From positions 2,287,501-2,351,500 of the forward strand of contig NZ_CP083952.1 in assembly GCF_006442545.2 (NCBI RefSeq): a DNA stretch of 64,000 nucleotides. The letters are read 5' to 3'. This stretch comes from Mesorhizobium sp. B2-1-8. GTDB taxonomy: Bacteria; Pseudomonadota; Alphaproteobacteria; Rhizobiales; Rhizobiaceae. The position numbers and the translations under genes are program-made. How positions within the stretch are numbered: the stretch's first letter is position 1; each line of letters starts with the position of its first letter. The notes below the pieces were generated by a model. It had not been told where the DNA came from. It ran no database searches and was given only the letters and a program-made list of their open reading frames with translations. Of this stretch, positions 19,816-28,124 are shown in pieces.

Positions 19816-20316
19816 ATGGAACTTCTCGAACTCGAATTTTCCCGCGAAATCCATCCGGTGGATGTGATCGAGCAGGTGGCCCACAACAATGACTGGTCCT
19901 TCGAACGGGCCGGCGACGACGAAATCTCGATCTCGGTCGCCGGCAGCTGGACCGACTATCACGTGTCCTTCTCGTGGATGGAGGATTTCGAGGCGCTGCA
20001 TCTCGCCTGCGCCTTCGACATCAAGGTGCCGGAAACCCGCACGCTGGAAGTGATGCGGCTGTTGTCGCTGATCAACGAACAGATGCTGTTCGGCCATTTC
20101 GACCTCTGGGAGCAGGAAGGCGCGATCATGTTCCGCCAGTCGCTGCTCCTGGCCGGCGGGGTCGAACCGTCGAGCCAGCAAGTCGAGGTGCTCTTGTCCT
20201 CGGCGCTGGAGGCCTGCGAGTGCTATTTCCAGGCTTTCCAGTTCGTCGTCTGGTCGGGAACCTCGGCCAAGGACGCGCTGGCCGGCGTGCTGTTCGAGAC
20301 CTTCGGCAACGCCTGA
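19816..20316 (+). CDS. YbjN-domain protein (type III secretion chaperone-like fold)
   Basis: 166 residues. Contains the YbjN/SycE-like region ([20 protein letters not shown] ... [17 protein letters not shown]), a fold found in secretion chaperones but here in a widespread bacterial family of uncertain role. The ATG at 19816 is preceded by AGGAAG, a good ribosome site; the frame is open back to 19663, but that part does not resemble the family. csaA follows after 16 bp, so the two are probably cotranscribed. Confidence 0.85.
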   Translation: MELLELEFSREIHPVDVIEQVAHNNDWSFERAGDDEISISVAGSWTDYHVSFSWMEDFEALHLACAFDIKVPETRTLEVMRLLSLINEQMLFGHFDLWEQEGAIMFRQSLLLAGGVEPSSQQVEVLLSSALEACECYFQAFQFVVWSGTSAKDALAGVLFETFGNA

Positions 20317-20332
20317 GCAAGAAGCGTTCGAC

Positions 20333-20692
20333 ATGAGTTCAAGCAAGGAGCGCAAGCCCGAGATCAGCTTCGCCGATTTCGATCGTGTCGACATCCGCGC
20401 CGGCACGATCGTCGAGGCCGAGCCGTTTCCGGAGGCGCGCAAGCCGGCCTTCAAGCTGAAGATCGATTTCGGAGCCGAGATCGGCATCAAGAAGTCGTCG
20501 GCGCAGATCACCAAATACTATACGCCCGAGACCTTGATCGGCCGGCAGGTGTTCGCGGTGGTCAATTTCCCGCCGCGCCAGATCGGCCCGTTCATGTCGG
20601 AAGTGCTGACGCTCGGTTTTCCCGATGAGGAGGGCGCCGTCGTGTTGGGCGCCATCGAGCGCAAGGTGCCGGACGGCGGACGACTGTTTTAG
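20333..20692 (+). CDS. csaA: tRNA-binding domain protein CsaA
   Basis: 119 residues, a stand-alone OB-fold tRNA-binding domain (related to the EMAPII/Trbp111 fold) described as a secretion-related chaperone. Typical segments: [40 protein letters not shown] and [20 protein letters not shown]. Length is normal. Second gene after the YbjN gene. Confidence 0.94.
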   Translation: MSSSKERKPEISFADFDRVDIRAGTIVEAEPFPEARKPAFKLKIDFGAEIGIKKSSAQITKYYTPETLIGRQVFAVVNFPPRQIGPFMSEVLTLGFPDEEGAVVLGAIERKVPDGGRLF

Positions 20693-20699
20693 CCTTCGT

Positions 20700-20905
20700 C
20701 ATCACGGGCGTAGCGGACGCGCAGACCCGAGGATCCATGCCGCGACAGTGGCCGAAGAATGGAGCGGTTCAGGGGTTTCTTGCTCGTAATTGAGCCATCG
20801 GGCCGTCTTCAAGCTAAGTTCTAATTCGCCAACCCAGGCACCCTTCGCAGGTCACGGAATGGATCCTCGGGTCTACGCGGCGGCTTCGCCGTCGCTTCGC
20901 CCGTG
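20700..20905. repeat. Palindromic interspersed repeat, copy 1 (RIME-like)
   Basis: Left arm ACCCGAGGATCCATGCCGCG (from 20726) and right arm CACGGAATGGATCCTCGGGT (from 20853) are inverted relatives. A second copy with the same two arms lies at about 58960-59106. The element fills the gap between csaA and the convergent glycosyltransferase gene, and also holds the smaller dyad GGCGGCTTCGCCGTC. It resembles rhizobial intergenic mosaic elements; the family assignment is by appearance only. Confidence 0.6.
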
Positions 20906-20923
20906 GAGGACGAAAGGTTGGTT

Positions 20924-21946
20924 TCAGGCCGCCAGCTTGCGCGTCGTTCCCAGCGCTTCCTCGACCGCGTCGAGGAACATTTCCGCGCAGGCCTTCCAGC
21001 TGTAGCGCATGGCGCGTTCGCGGGCCTGGGCGCGGTCGACGTTGAGTGCGGCGAGCGACGCCTGGCGCAAATCGTTCGACACCGCGCCGCCAAAGCCGTC
21101 GCCGACGATGTCTATAGGCCCGGTCACCGGATAGGCGGCGACTGGCGTGCCGCTGGCCAGTGCCTCGATGATGACATTGCCGAAAGTGTCGGTGCGGCTG
21201 GGGAAGACGAAGACATGGGCCGAGGCGTAGATTTCGGCCAGTTCGTCATTGGGACGATGGCCGAGAAAATGCGCCTGGGGGTATTTTGTCTTGAGCTTGG
21301 CAAGCTCCGGACCCTCGCCGACGATCACCTTGCTGCCTGGAAGGTCGAGATCGAGGAAGGCGGAGAGGTTCTTTTCGATGGCGACACGGCCGACGCAAAG
21401 GAAGACCGGGCCGGGGAAGCCGAGGTCCTTGCGCTTGTCCGGGTGGAAATGCTCAGTGTCGACGCCGCGCGTCCACGGCCTGAGCTTGTTGAAGCCGCGC
21501 GCCGTGAGATCGTCGGCGAGCGACTGCGTGGCGACCAGCGTGCCTTGGCCTGAATTGTGGAAATCACGCAGCCAGCGATAGGCCCAGCTCTCCGGCACCG
21601 GCAGGCGGGCGCTGAGATATTCGGGAAAGCGGGTGTGGTAGCTGGTGGTGAACGGCCGGCCGGCATTGCGGCAATAGCGCCGCGCCATGATGCCCAGCGG
21701 TCCCTCGGTGACAATGTGGACGTGGTCGGCCTTGTAGCCGTCGATCAGGCGCGCGACATGGCCGGGGGTGGTCAGCGCCAGGCGGATGTCGGGGTAGGTC
21801 GGCAAGGGCAGGGTGCGAAAGATGTTCGGGGTCAGGAACTCGACCGCGACGTCGAAGGACTTCAAGGTCTCGGTGAGCCGCTCCAGCGTGTGGACGACGC
21901 CGTTGACTTGTGGGCGCCAGGCGTCGGTGACCATCAATATGCGCAT
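20924..21946 (-). CDS. Glycosyltransferase, family 4 (mannosyltransferase-like)
   Basis: 340 residues, GT-B fold. N-terminal MRILMVTDAWRPQVNGVVHT with the donor/acceptor loop after it, TEGPLGIMARRYCRNAG, acceptor-side SYHTRFPEYL, and the C-terminal nucleotide-sugar motif FPSRTDTFGNVIIEALASG, which has the EX7E-like pattern of family 4. Close relatives are annotated as alpha-mannosyltransferases or sulfoquinovosyl/glycolipid transferases, so a role in envelope glycolipid synthesis is plausible but not shown. It stands alone between two repeats. Confidence 0.9.
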   Translation of the reverse strand: MRILMVTDAWRPQVNGVVHTLERLTETLKSFDVAVEFLTPNIFRTLPLPTYPDIRLALTTPGHVARLIDGYKADHVHIVTEGPLGIMARRYCRNAGRPFTTSYHTRFPEYLSARLPVPESWAYRWLRDFHNSGQGTLVATQSLADDLTARGFNKLRPWTRGVDTEHFHPDKRKDLGFPGPVFLCVGRVAIEKNLSAFLDLDLPGSKVIVGEGPELAKLKTKYPQAHFLGHRPNDELAEIYASAHVFVFPSRTDTFGNVIIEALASGTPVAAYPVTGPIDIVGDGFGGAVSNDLRQASLAALNVDRAQARERAMRYSWKACAEMFLDAVEEALGTTRKLAA

Positions 21947-22148
21947 GGCGGCCCTTTGCTCCGGATGTCAGCGGTTGCCTTGAAACGATGCCGGAACGGC
22001 GACCAGGCGGCCGCCCTCGCTTCGCTCCAGCGCACCTTGGCGGGCACGGGGTCAAAGTGAGGCGGCAAGGACGAATCAAGTGCGATCGCGCGCTTCATGC
22101 GCGCTCTTGACCATGGTTTCATGACGGGCGGATGAAGCAGACCGTAGT

Positions 22149-22187
22149 CCCGAAAAGTCGAAACCGGTTTTTAGCCAAGATCATGCT
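22149..22187. repeat. 45-bp interspersed repeat (CCCGAAAAGT...ACCGGTTTT), degenerate copy
   Basis: CCCGAAAAGTCGAAACCGGT followed by TTTTAGCCAAGATCATGCT matches, in the opposite orientation, the better copy at 23701-23746. It sits in the 259-bp gap between the glycosyltransferase and the histidine kinase. Repeats of this form are common between rhizobial genes. Confidence 0.6.
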
Positions 22188-22205
22188 GGGCTAGTCAAAT
22201 AGAAA

Positions 22206-23621
22206 TCAGGCCGGAACCTTGATCACGACGCGCAGGCCGCCCATCGGACTGTCGTCGAGCGTGATGTCGCCGCCATGGCTGCGGGCGATGTCACGGGCGA
22301 TCGACAGGCCGAGCCCGGTGCCGCTGGCGTCGAGGTTACGGGCTTCATCGAGGCGCACGAAGGGTTTGAACACGTCTTCGCGTCTGTCGGCCGGAATGCC
22401 TGGCCCATCGTCGTCGATGGTGACCAGAAGCGAGCCACGGCCATGGTTGGCGGTGACCCCGACGGTGCGGGCATAGCGGAAGGCATTGCCGATGATGTTG
22501 GACAGCAGCCGCGCGAAGGCGTTCGGCCGCACATGCACGGTCGGATCGCCGGAAAGCGTTGTCGACAGCTTGCATTTGCGCAAGCCCGCTTCCTCGCCGA
22601 GCTTCTGGAAATAGGCTTCGAGATCGAAACGTCCCGGATCCTCCGAGGCCTCGCCCCTGGCAAAGGAGAGATAGCCTTCCAGCATCGACTGCATGTCTTC
22701 GATGTCCTGGTCCAGCGCCGCCTTGGTCTCGGCCTTGCCGCCGGCCAGCGCCAGCTGCAGCTTGAAGCGGGTGAGGATGGTCCTGAGATCATGGCTGACA
22801 CCGGTCAGCATGGCCGTGCGCTGCTCGATCTGGCGCTCGATGCGCTCGCGCATCTGGATGAAGGCAAAGCCGGCGCGGCGCACCTCTTCGGCCCCGCGCG
22901 GGCGGAAATCGCGCGGCATCGGCCGGCCCTTGCCGAAGCTTTCGGCTGCCTCGGCAAGCGCCAGGATCGGCCGGATCTGGTTGCGCAGGAAGGGGATGGC
23001 GATCATCAGGAGCACCAGCGAGGTGCCGACCATCCAGATCAGGAAGATATGGGTGTTGGAGGCATAGGCCTGGCTACGGCGCACGAAGACGCGCAGCACC
23101 TTGTTCTCGAGCTGGACGCGGACCTCGACGATGTTGGAATTGCCGACCGTGTCGATCCAGAATGGGCGGTTGATCTGGCGGGTAATCTCGGCGGAGAGAA
23201 CATCGTCGAGGATCGAGAAGAACGGTTTTGGACCGGGCGGCGGCAGCGGATCGGGCGGCAGGAGATCGACCTTCAGCTGCATGCGGTCCTGCGCGATGCG
23301 GATGATGCTGGCGTAGTCGGCGTCGTGCGGGTAGGTCTCGATCAGGTCGATGATGGCGGCGATGTCGCGCACGGTGGCCTGCGACAGGCGCTGCGTCACG
23401 GTTGCCCAGTGACGCTCCATGAAATCGAAGGCGACGACCGACTGCAAAAGGATCATCGGCGCGATGACGATGATCAATGAGCGCGCATAGAGGCGCTTGG
23501 GCATGTAGAGCGAAACGAGGCGCCAGAACCGGTTCCAGATGCGCGGCACCGCCTTGAGCGTCCGCGTGGCGCGTGCGCTCAAGCCGTCATTGTTCGGCTC
23601 TTCCAGTTCCGTGGTCGCCAT
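22206..23621 (-). CDS. Sensor histidine kinase, EnvZ-like
   Basis: 471 residues, inner membrane. Two membrane helices (about 48-66 and 190-210) flank a ~125-residue periplasmic sensor domain with a Pro-rich stretch (LPPDPLPPPGPKP); then a HAMP region, the phospho-acceptor H277 in VSHDLRTILTRFK, and an ATPase domain with NIIGNAFRYA, DDDGPGIP and GTGLGLSIARDI. Partner is the OmpR-type regulator encoded just upstream, 146 bp away with a repeat in between. The signal is unknown; CenK/EnvZ-type envelope sensing is plausible. Confidence 0.92.
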   Translation of the reverse strand: MATTELEEPNNDGLSARATRTLKAVPRIWNRFWRLVSLYMPKRLYARSLIIVIAPMILLQSVVAFDFMERHWATVTQRLSQATVRDIAAIIDLIETYPHDADYASIIRIAQDRMQLKVDLLPPDPLPPPGPKPFFSILDDVLSAEITRQINRPFWIDTVGNSNIVEVRVQLENKVLRVFVRRSQAYASNTHIFLIWMVGTSLVLLMIAIPFLRNQIRPILALAEAAESFGKGRPMPRDFRPRGAEEVRRAGFAFIQMRERIERQIEQRTAMLTGVSHDLRTILTRFKLQLALAGGKAETKAALDQDIEDMQSMLEGYLSFARGEASEDPGRFDLEAYFQKLGEEAGLRKCKLSTTLSGDPTVHVRPNAFARLLSNIIGNAFRYARTVGVTANHGRGSLLVTIDDDGPGIPADRREDVFKPFVRLDEARNLDASGTGLGLSIARDIARSHGGDITLDDSPMGGLRVVIKVPA

Positions 23622-23700
23622 TGGCTCTTTTCATCCGTCGGCGGTATGAGACCCGGATGACGTTTGGCTGAATCGTCATCCTGATCTAACTCTCTGTTGG

Positions 23701-23746
23701 AGCACAATCTTTTCCGAAAACCGGTTCCCACTTTTCGGGATCATGC
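23701..23746. repeat. 45-bp interspersed repeat between response regulator and kinase genes
   Basis: AGCACAATCTTTTCCGAAAA then CCGGTTCCCACTTTTCGGGA and TCATGCC. It contains the dyad CCGAAAA...TTTTCGG around ACCGGT and so can fold as a hairpin in RNA. It is the fuller copy of the element at 22149. Its place between two genes of one operon means it would be transcribed and could lower kinase expression relative to the regulator. Confidence 0.7.
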
Positions 23747-23767
23747 CCTTGGGCCGCCGCCGGCATT

Positions 23768-24487
23768 CTATTCCACGCTGAGCCGATACCCAATACCGCG
23801 CACGGTCTGCAACCAGACCGGATTGGACGGATCGCGCTCGATCTTGCGGCGCAGCCGGTTGATCTGGACGTCGATGGTGCGCTCGCCGACTTCCGAATCG
23901 TCGCCGACCAGCTCGTGGCGGGGGATGGTTTCGCCGGCGCGCGCGGCGAAGATCGCCAGGATCTCCTGTTCGCGGTCGGTCAGCTTCAGCGCTTCGCCGC
24001 CGCGCTTCAATTCGCGCCTGGCGATCTGGAAGGTGTAGGGACCGAACACCAGCTGTTCGACCTTGGGCGTCGCCGCCGGGCCGCCGCGGCGCAGGATGTT
24101 GTTGATGCGCAGGATCAACTCGCGCGGGTCGAAGGGCTTGGGCAGGTAGTCGTCGGCGCCGGCTTCGAGTCCCGAGATACGGTTGTCGGTCTCCGACAGG
24201 GCCGTCAGCATGAGGATCGGCACGTTCTTCTCGGCGCGTAGCGCCTTGGTGAGATCGACGCCGCTTTCTCCCGGCATCATGACATCGAGCACAAGCAGGT
24301 CGAAGTCGAGGCCGGCGAGCTTGCGGCGGGCCTCGCCGGCATTGCCGGCGACGGTGACGCGAAAGCCGTTTTCGGTCAGATACTGCTTAAGAAGATTGCG
24401 GATACGGGTGTCGTCGTCGACCACGAGCAGATGCGGCGCGTCGTCGTCCGGTGCGGCCGCCTGGTCGATCCTCTCAGTGCTCTCCAT
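23768..24487 (-). CDS. OmpR-family response regulator
   Basis: 239 residues. Receiver domain with acidic pocket D24/D25, phospho-acceptor D68 in LLVLDVMMPGES, conserved Thr in MLTALSE and Lys in DDYLPKPFDP; C-terminal winged helix from VFGPYTFQIARRELK to RTIDVQINRLRRKIERDP. The ATG at 24487 lies inside the end of the MarR gene (14-bp overlap); an upstream in-frame start at 24517 is less likely. Paired with the downstream EnvZ-like kinase. Similar to CenR/OmpR regulators of other alphaproteobacteria; which ortholog it is cannot be settled here. Confidence 0.92.
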   Translation of the reverse strand: MESTERIDQAAAPDDDAPHLLVVDDDTRIRNLLKQYLTENGFRVTVAGNAGEARRKLAGLDFDLLVLDVMMPGESGVDLTKALRAEKNVPILMLTALSETDNRISGLEAGADDYLPKPFDPRELILRINNILRRGGPAATPKVEQLVFGPYTFQIARRELKRGGEALKLTDREQEILAIFAARAGETIPRHELVGDDSEVGERTIDVQINRLRRKIERDPSNPVWLQTVRGIGYRLSVE

Positions 24488-25007
24488 GGCTTTTCCCTGA
24501 CATTTTTGCGGACCCAACGTCGATCTGAGCTCTCAGTTCCGGATTGACCATCGCTTCGAGGAAGCGTTCCACCAAGGTCCGTTCGGCGGCACCGCAATCT
24601 TCCAATGCAGCACGGATGCGGCGCGACTGTGGCCGCGCCAGCGCCAGCGCCAGCGCACGGCCCTTGGCCGTCGGATAGAGTTCGCGCTGGCGGCGGTCGC
24701 GCGGACCCTGCAGCTGCACGACGTGATCGGTGTCGATCAATTGCTTGAGCACGCGCGCCAGGCTCTGCTTGGTTATCTTCAGCACGTCGAGCAGTTCGGC
24801 GACGGTCAGGCCCGGCCGGCGGTTGACGAAATGCAGCACGCGGTGGTGGGCGCGGCCGAAACCGTAATCGGCCAGGATCTGATCGGGATCGGAGGTGAAG
24901 TCGCGATAGGCGAAGAAGAAGAGTTCGATGATGGCGAAATCGATGCCGTCCTCGCTGGTGATCGCGGTCCTGATCGGTTCTCCGGCGGCTGGGTTTTTAT
25001 CCGTCAT
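24474..25007 (-). CDS. MarR-family regulator leading a two-component operon
   Basis: 177 residues. Winged-helix core: FGRAHHRVLHFVNRRPGLTV, then AELLDVLKITKQSLARVLKQ (recognition region) and the wing GPRDRRQRELYPT. The double ATG at 25010/25007 follows GGAGAA; spacing favours 25007. The long upstream extension to 25196 crosses the operator and promoter and is rejected. Its 3' end overlaps the response regulator by 14 bp. A near-perfect palindrome 28 bp upstream of the start is a likely autoregulatory site. It resembles the LdtR-type MarR proteins of Rhizobiales (from memory, not searched). Confidence 0.88.
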   Translation of the reverse strand: MTDKNPAAGEPIRTAITSEDGIDFAIIELFFFAYRDFTSDPDQILADYGFGRAHHRVLHFVNRRPGLTVAELLDVLKITKQSLARVLKQLIDTDHVVQLQGPRDRRQRELYPTAKGRALALALARPQSRRIRAALEDCGAAERTLVERFLEAMVNPELRAQIDVGSAKMSGKSHGEH

Positions 25008-25034
25008 CATTTCTCCATGGGAACGGGAGATTAT

Positions 25035-25049
25035 GTCAGTACTATTGAC
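25035..25049. promoter_or_regulatory. 15-bp palindrome, probable MarR operator
   Basis: GTCAGTACTATTGAC is a palindrome around a central C with one mismatch (left GTCAGTA, right complement GTCAATA). It lies in the divergent gap between the MarR gene and ilvE, 28 bp before the MarR start. The surrounding 60 bp are AT-rich, as for a promoter. Binding by the adjacent MarR protein is inferred. Confidence 0.6.
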
Positions 25050-25267
25050 GTAATTTCCCTGCAATGGTAATTTTTGACAAGCTTTTGGGCGGATTGCGAA
25101 CGAAAAGGCAAGGCAGGCCGGTTTTTCCGGAACTTCCTGAGTTTGCCAGGGCGCGATTATCCGCTTACGCTTCGAGACACCGGCCGGCGTCTCCAATCAC
25201 ATGGCGCGGCCAAAAAGAACATGCAACGACACTGAGATATGCGGGCCGAGGTCCGCGGGAGGTTACC

Positions 25268-26161
25268 ATGGCATCCGTTCCTTTCGATCAACTGGACGGC
25301 TTCATCTGGATGAATGGCGAGTTCGTCCCGTGGGGAGACGCCAAGATTCACGTGCTGACCCATGGCCTGCACTACGCCAGCGCGGTCTTCGAGGGCGAGC
25401 GCGCCTATGGCGGCGAGATCTTCAAGCTCAACGAGCATACCGAGCGGCTGCATGAATCGGCGCGCCTGCTCGGCTTCAAGATTCCCTATTCGGTGGCCGA
25501 GCTCAACGACGCCTCGACCACGCTTCTGAAGAAGCAGGGCTTCCAGGACGCCTATGTCAGGCCTATCGCCTGGCGGGGCAGCGAGCAGATGGGCGTTTCG
25601 GCGCAAAACAACCGCATCAATGTCGCCATCGCCATCTGGCAATGGCCAAGCTATTTCGACCCGGCGCAGAAGCTGAAGGGCATCCGCCTCGATGTGGCGG
25701 AATGGCGCCGGCCCGACCCGCGCACGGCGCCGTCGAAGTCGAAAGCGGCGGGCCTCTACATGATCTGCACCATGTCCAAGCATGCCGCCGAGGCCAAGGG
25801 CTATGCCGACGCGATGATGCTCGACTGGCGGGGCCAGGTCGCGGAAGCGACCGGCGCCAACATCTTCTTCGTCAAGGACGGCAAGATCCACACGCCCAAG
25901 CCCGACTGCTTCCTCGACGGCATCACCCGCCGCACGGTCATCGGTCTCGCCAGGGATCGCGGCCTGGAGATCATAGAACGCGCCATCATGCCGGAAGAAC
26001 TCGAAGGGTTCGAGCAGTGCTTCCTGACAGGAACCGCAGCGGAAGTAACCCCGGTTTCGGAGATCGGCCCTTACCGATTCGAAGTTGGCGAGATCGCCAA
26101 GAATCTCATGAACGACTATTCTATCGCCGTTCAACCCAAGCATGCTATCGCCGCAGAATAA
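25268..26161 (+). CDS. ilvE: Branched-chain amino acid aminotransferase
   Basis: 297 residues, PLP fold type IV. Last step of Leu, Ile and Val synthesis, with glutamate as amino donor. Visible: HGLHYASAVFEGERAYGG near the N-terminus, PLP Lys in PSKSKAAGLYM, VAEATGANIFFVKDG and the phosphate-binding LTGTAAEVTPV. The ATG at 25268 follows GGGAGGTTACC; the open frame upstream to 25064 covers the divergent promoter. A strong terminator follows. Alternative: a D-amino acid or ADC-lyase-type relative, but motifs fit IlvE best. Confidence 0.93.
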   Translation: MASVPFDQLDGFIWMNGEFVPWGDAKIHVLTHGLHYASAVFEGERAYGGEIFKLNEHTERLHESARLLGFKIPYSVAELNDASTTLLKKQGFQDAYVRPIAWRGSEQMGVSAQNNRINVAIAIWQWPSYFDPAQKLKGIRLDVAEWRRPDPRTAPSKSKAAGLYMICTMSKHAAEAKGYADAMMLDWRGQVAEATGANIFFVKDGKIHTPKPDCFLDGITRRTVIGLARDRGLEIIERAIMPEELEGFEQCFLTGTAAEVTPVSEIGPYRFEVGEIAKNLMNDYSIAVQPKHAIAAE

Positions 26162-26188
26162 CGATAGTCACAGCTTTTCGGGCAAGCA

Positions 26189-26214
26189 GGGGCGGTTTTC
26201 GGGCCGCCCCTTTT
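26189..26214 (+). terminator. Rho-independent terminator after ilvE
   Basis: GGGGCGG (26189-26195), loop TTTTCGGG, CCGCCCC (26204-26210) and then TTTTATTT. It lies 28 bp past the ilvE stop. Confidence 0.9.
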
Positions 26215-26308
26215 ATTTCAGCGTTTGTGCATTTGACTTTCATCAAATTCGGCGTCTCTCATGATGGTGTCGGCCCGGGAGGCTGGCAGCTATGGAGGGA
26301 CTAATCAT

Positions 26309-26626
26309 ATGGACATGAACACGCTTCTTCCGATCATCATTCAGATCATTACGGGCATCATCGGTGGTCAGGCGGTAGGCGCGGCTATCAAGACGGCGGC
26401 GATGGGGCAGCTTCCCAAAATCCTGGGCGGTGCCATTGGCGGTGTCGGCGGCGCGGCGATCCTCGGCAGCCTGCTCGGCCACGGCGCGATCAGTCCTGAT
26501 GCAGCCGCGGCGGCGACGAGCGGTCTCGGCAGCGCGCTCAACCTGCAGAACATCGTCGGTGGCGCCGGCGGCGGCGCGATCCTGACCGGCATTCTCGGCG
26601 CGGTCATGGGCGCCATGAAGAAATGA
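26309..26626 (+). CDS. Small glycine-rich membrane protein, unknown
   Basis: 105 residues, mostly Gly/Ala/Ile/Leu: LPIIIQIITGIIGGQAVGAA, GGAIGGVGGAAILGSLLG and GGAGGGAILTGILGAVMGAM. It is probably inserted in or attached to a membrane through glycine-zipper-like helices; no enzyme motif is seen. The ATG at 26309 follows GGAGGGA by 8 bp, a strong site. Its own terminator follows, so it is a single-gene unit. Similar small proteins occur in Rhizobiales as uncharacterised. Confidence 0.78.
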   Translation: MDMNTLLPIIIQIITGIIGGQAVGAAIKTAAMGQLPKILGGAIGGVGGAAILGSLLGHGAISPDAAAAATSGLGSALNLQNIVGGAGGGAILTGILGAVMGAMKK

Positions 26627-26647
26627 GCCTGAAATCTCGGGCTGGCA

Positions 26648-26677
26648 AAATGGGCGGCTTCGGCCGCCCATTTCTTT
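26648..26677 (+). terminator. Rho-independent terminator after the glycine-rich protein
   Basis: AAATGGGCGGC (26648-26658), loop TTCG, GCCGCCCATTT (26663-26673), then CTTTTG. An 11-bp stem with a stable UUCG-type loop. Confidence 0.9.
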
Positions 26678-26763
26678 TGCGGCGACCGGCCGTTCGCCTT
26701 TGCGGGGCTGGACGCTCCAGGCCCACGCCTCTACATCACCGCTGACACAGCGAAAGGACGATC

Positions 26764-27402
26764 ATGGGTCAGCTCAATGCCGGCATCGTGCCGGTCACAC
26801 CGTTCCAGCAGAACTGCACCATCCTGTTCGACATGGACGACAAGCACGGCGTGGTGGTCGATCCCGGCGGCGACATCGATACGGTGCTGGCGTTGTTGAA
26901 GGACAATGCGATCACGGCCGAAGCGATCTGGATCACGCATGGCCATATCGACCATGCCGGCGGCGCGATGGAGCTGAAGGAAGCACTCGGCATCGAGATC
27001 ATCGGCCCGCATGACGCCGACAAGGTGCTGCTCGACAATCTGGAAAACCAGGGCAGGCGCTACGGCATCGAGGGCGTGCGCAATTGCGTGCCCGACCGGT
27101 TTCTCACCGAAGGCGAGACGGTGTCGTTTGGCGGCCATGTGTTCGAGGTGCTGCATTGCCCCGGCCACGCGCCCGGCCATGTCGTCTATTACAATCGGGC
27201 CGCCAAATTCGCCCATGTCGGCGACGTCCTGTTTCGCGGTTCGGTTGGCCGCACCGACCTGCCGGGCGGCGACCATGCGGCACTCATCGCCTCGATCAAG
27301 GACAAGCTGTTGCCGCTTGGCGACGACATCGGCTTCATTTGCGGTCACGGTCCGGGCGGGCGCTTCGGCGAGGAACGGCGGACCAATCCGTTTTTGACCT
27401 GA
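26764..27402 (+). CDS. Metallo-beta-lactamase-fold hydrolase, glyoxalase II/YcbL-like
   Basis: 212 residues. Metal motif THGHIDHAGG (HxHxDH), a later His in HCPGHAPGH, the bridging Asp in AHVGDVLFRGSVGRTDLPGG and a final His in GHGPGG. This set and the length fit the YcbL/GloB-like type II glyoxalases, hydrolysing S-lactoylglutathione or a related thioester; the substrate here is not proven. The ATG at 26764 has AAAGGA 5 bp before it. A bidirectional terminator follows. Confidence 0.92.
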   Translation: MGQLNAGIVPVTPFQQNCTILFDMDDKHGVVVDPGGDIDTVLALLKDNAITAEAIWITHGHIDHAGGAMELKEALGIEIIGPHDADKVLLDNLENQGRRYGIEGVRNCVPDRFLTEGETVSFGGHVFEVLHCPGHAPGHVVYYNRAAKFAHVGDVLFRGSVGRTDLPGGDHAALIASIKDKLLPLGDDIGFICGHGPGGRFGEERRTNPFLT

Positions 27403-27443
27403 GGCAGATCTGGACCATTCGGGGGAAAGCTCAACAAGCTAAC

Positions 27444-27485
27444 AACAAAAAAGCGCTGGCCTTGCGGTCAGCGCTTTTTTGTTGG
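27444..27485. terminator. Bidirectional terminator between MBL-fold and BA14K genes
   Basis: CAACAAAAAAGCGCTG (27443-27458) pairs with CAGCGCTTTTTTGTTG (27469-27484), a 16-bp perfect stem with A and T runs at both ends. It serves both convergent genes. Confidence 0.95.
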
Positions 27486-27497
27486 GGCAGGGAAGCC

Positions 27498-27932
27498 TCA
27501 GTTGGCGGTGCAGAAATGCTGTTCGCCGTCACTGCCGGTGAAGGTGCCGGTGCGGGAATTGAAGGAGCGGTATCGGTCCGAGCAGTACTCGTACCAGCCG
27601 CGCGTCCACGGTTCGGCATAGCGGTCGGCATAGACGACCTGCGGTTCCACGTAGTAGCGGCGGACCGGGGCCGGGCGTATCCGCACGTCACGATCGTAAT
27701 AGCCGTCATTGTAATAACGGTCGGACTCGGGCGGCGGCCGGTCATTGGCCAACGCGCCACCGATCAGCGCGCCGGCGGCAAGGCCGAGAACGCCGGCTGC
27801 CACAGCGTCGCCATTGCCATGGCCGTGATGGTGCCAGCGGCGCCAGTCATCGGCATTGGCCGCCGAAAAGGTCCCCAGCGTCGTGGCGACCACGGCGGCG
27901 GACAGCACGGCTGTCTTGAAAATACGGTTCAT
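27498..27932 (-). CDS. BA14K-family exported protein
   Basis: 144 residues. Signal peptide (residues ~1-27, cleavage after NA), a Gly/Ala hydrophobic segment GVLGLAAGALIGGAL, a Tyr/Arg-rich middle (RYYNDGYYDRDV) and the C-terminal motif YCSDRYRSFNSRTGTFTG with a final HFC. This is the BA14K pattern, first described for an immunoreactive Brucella protein with lectin-like properties. Localisation is likely periplasm or cell surface. ATG at 27932 after AAGGAGACCAAG. Confidence 0.88.
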   Translation of the reverse strand: MNRIFKTAVLSAAVVATTLGTFSAANADDWRRWHHHGHGNGDAVAAGVLGLAAGALIGGALANDRPPPESDRYYNDGYYDRDVRIRPAPVRRYYVEPQVVYADRYAEPWTRGWYEYCSDRYRSFNSRTGTFTGSDGEQHFCTAN

Positions 27933-28124
27933 CTTGGTCTCCTTCGTACCGGACCGTGCAGTTCTGCAGGGGATGCGGTCCGGCTTTACAAACGACTAAT
28001 ATGGGACCGTGGCTGAACGGGGGCTGAACGAAAATTTAACCGCACGCGTTCTTCACGGCGTCAAAAGCCGCAACCTCGGAGCGTGGGCCCGACCTGCGGG
28101 CGCCGGCGCCGGTTTGAAGCCGGC

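Noticed and set aside
22275-23480. 401-codon plus-strand frame over the histidine kinase
   Set aside because: Antisense artefact of high GC; the minus strand encodes all histidine kinase motifs.
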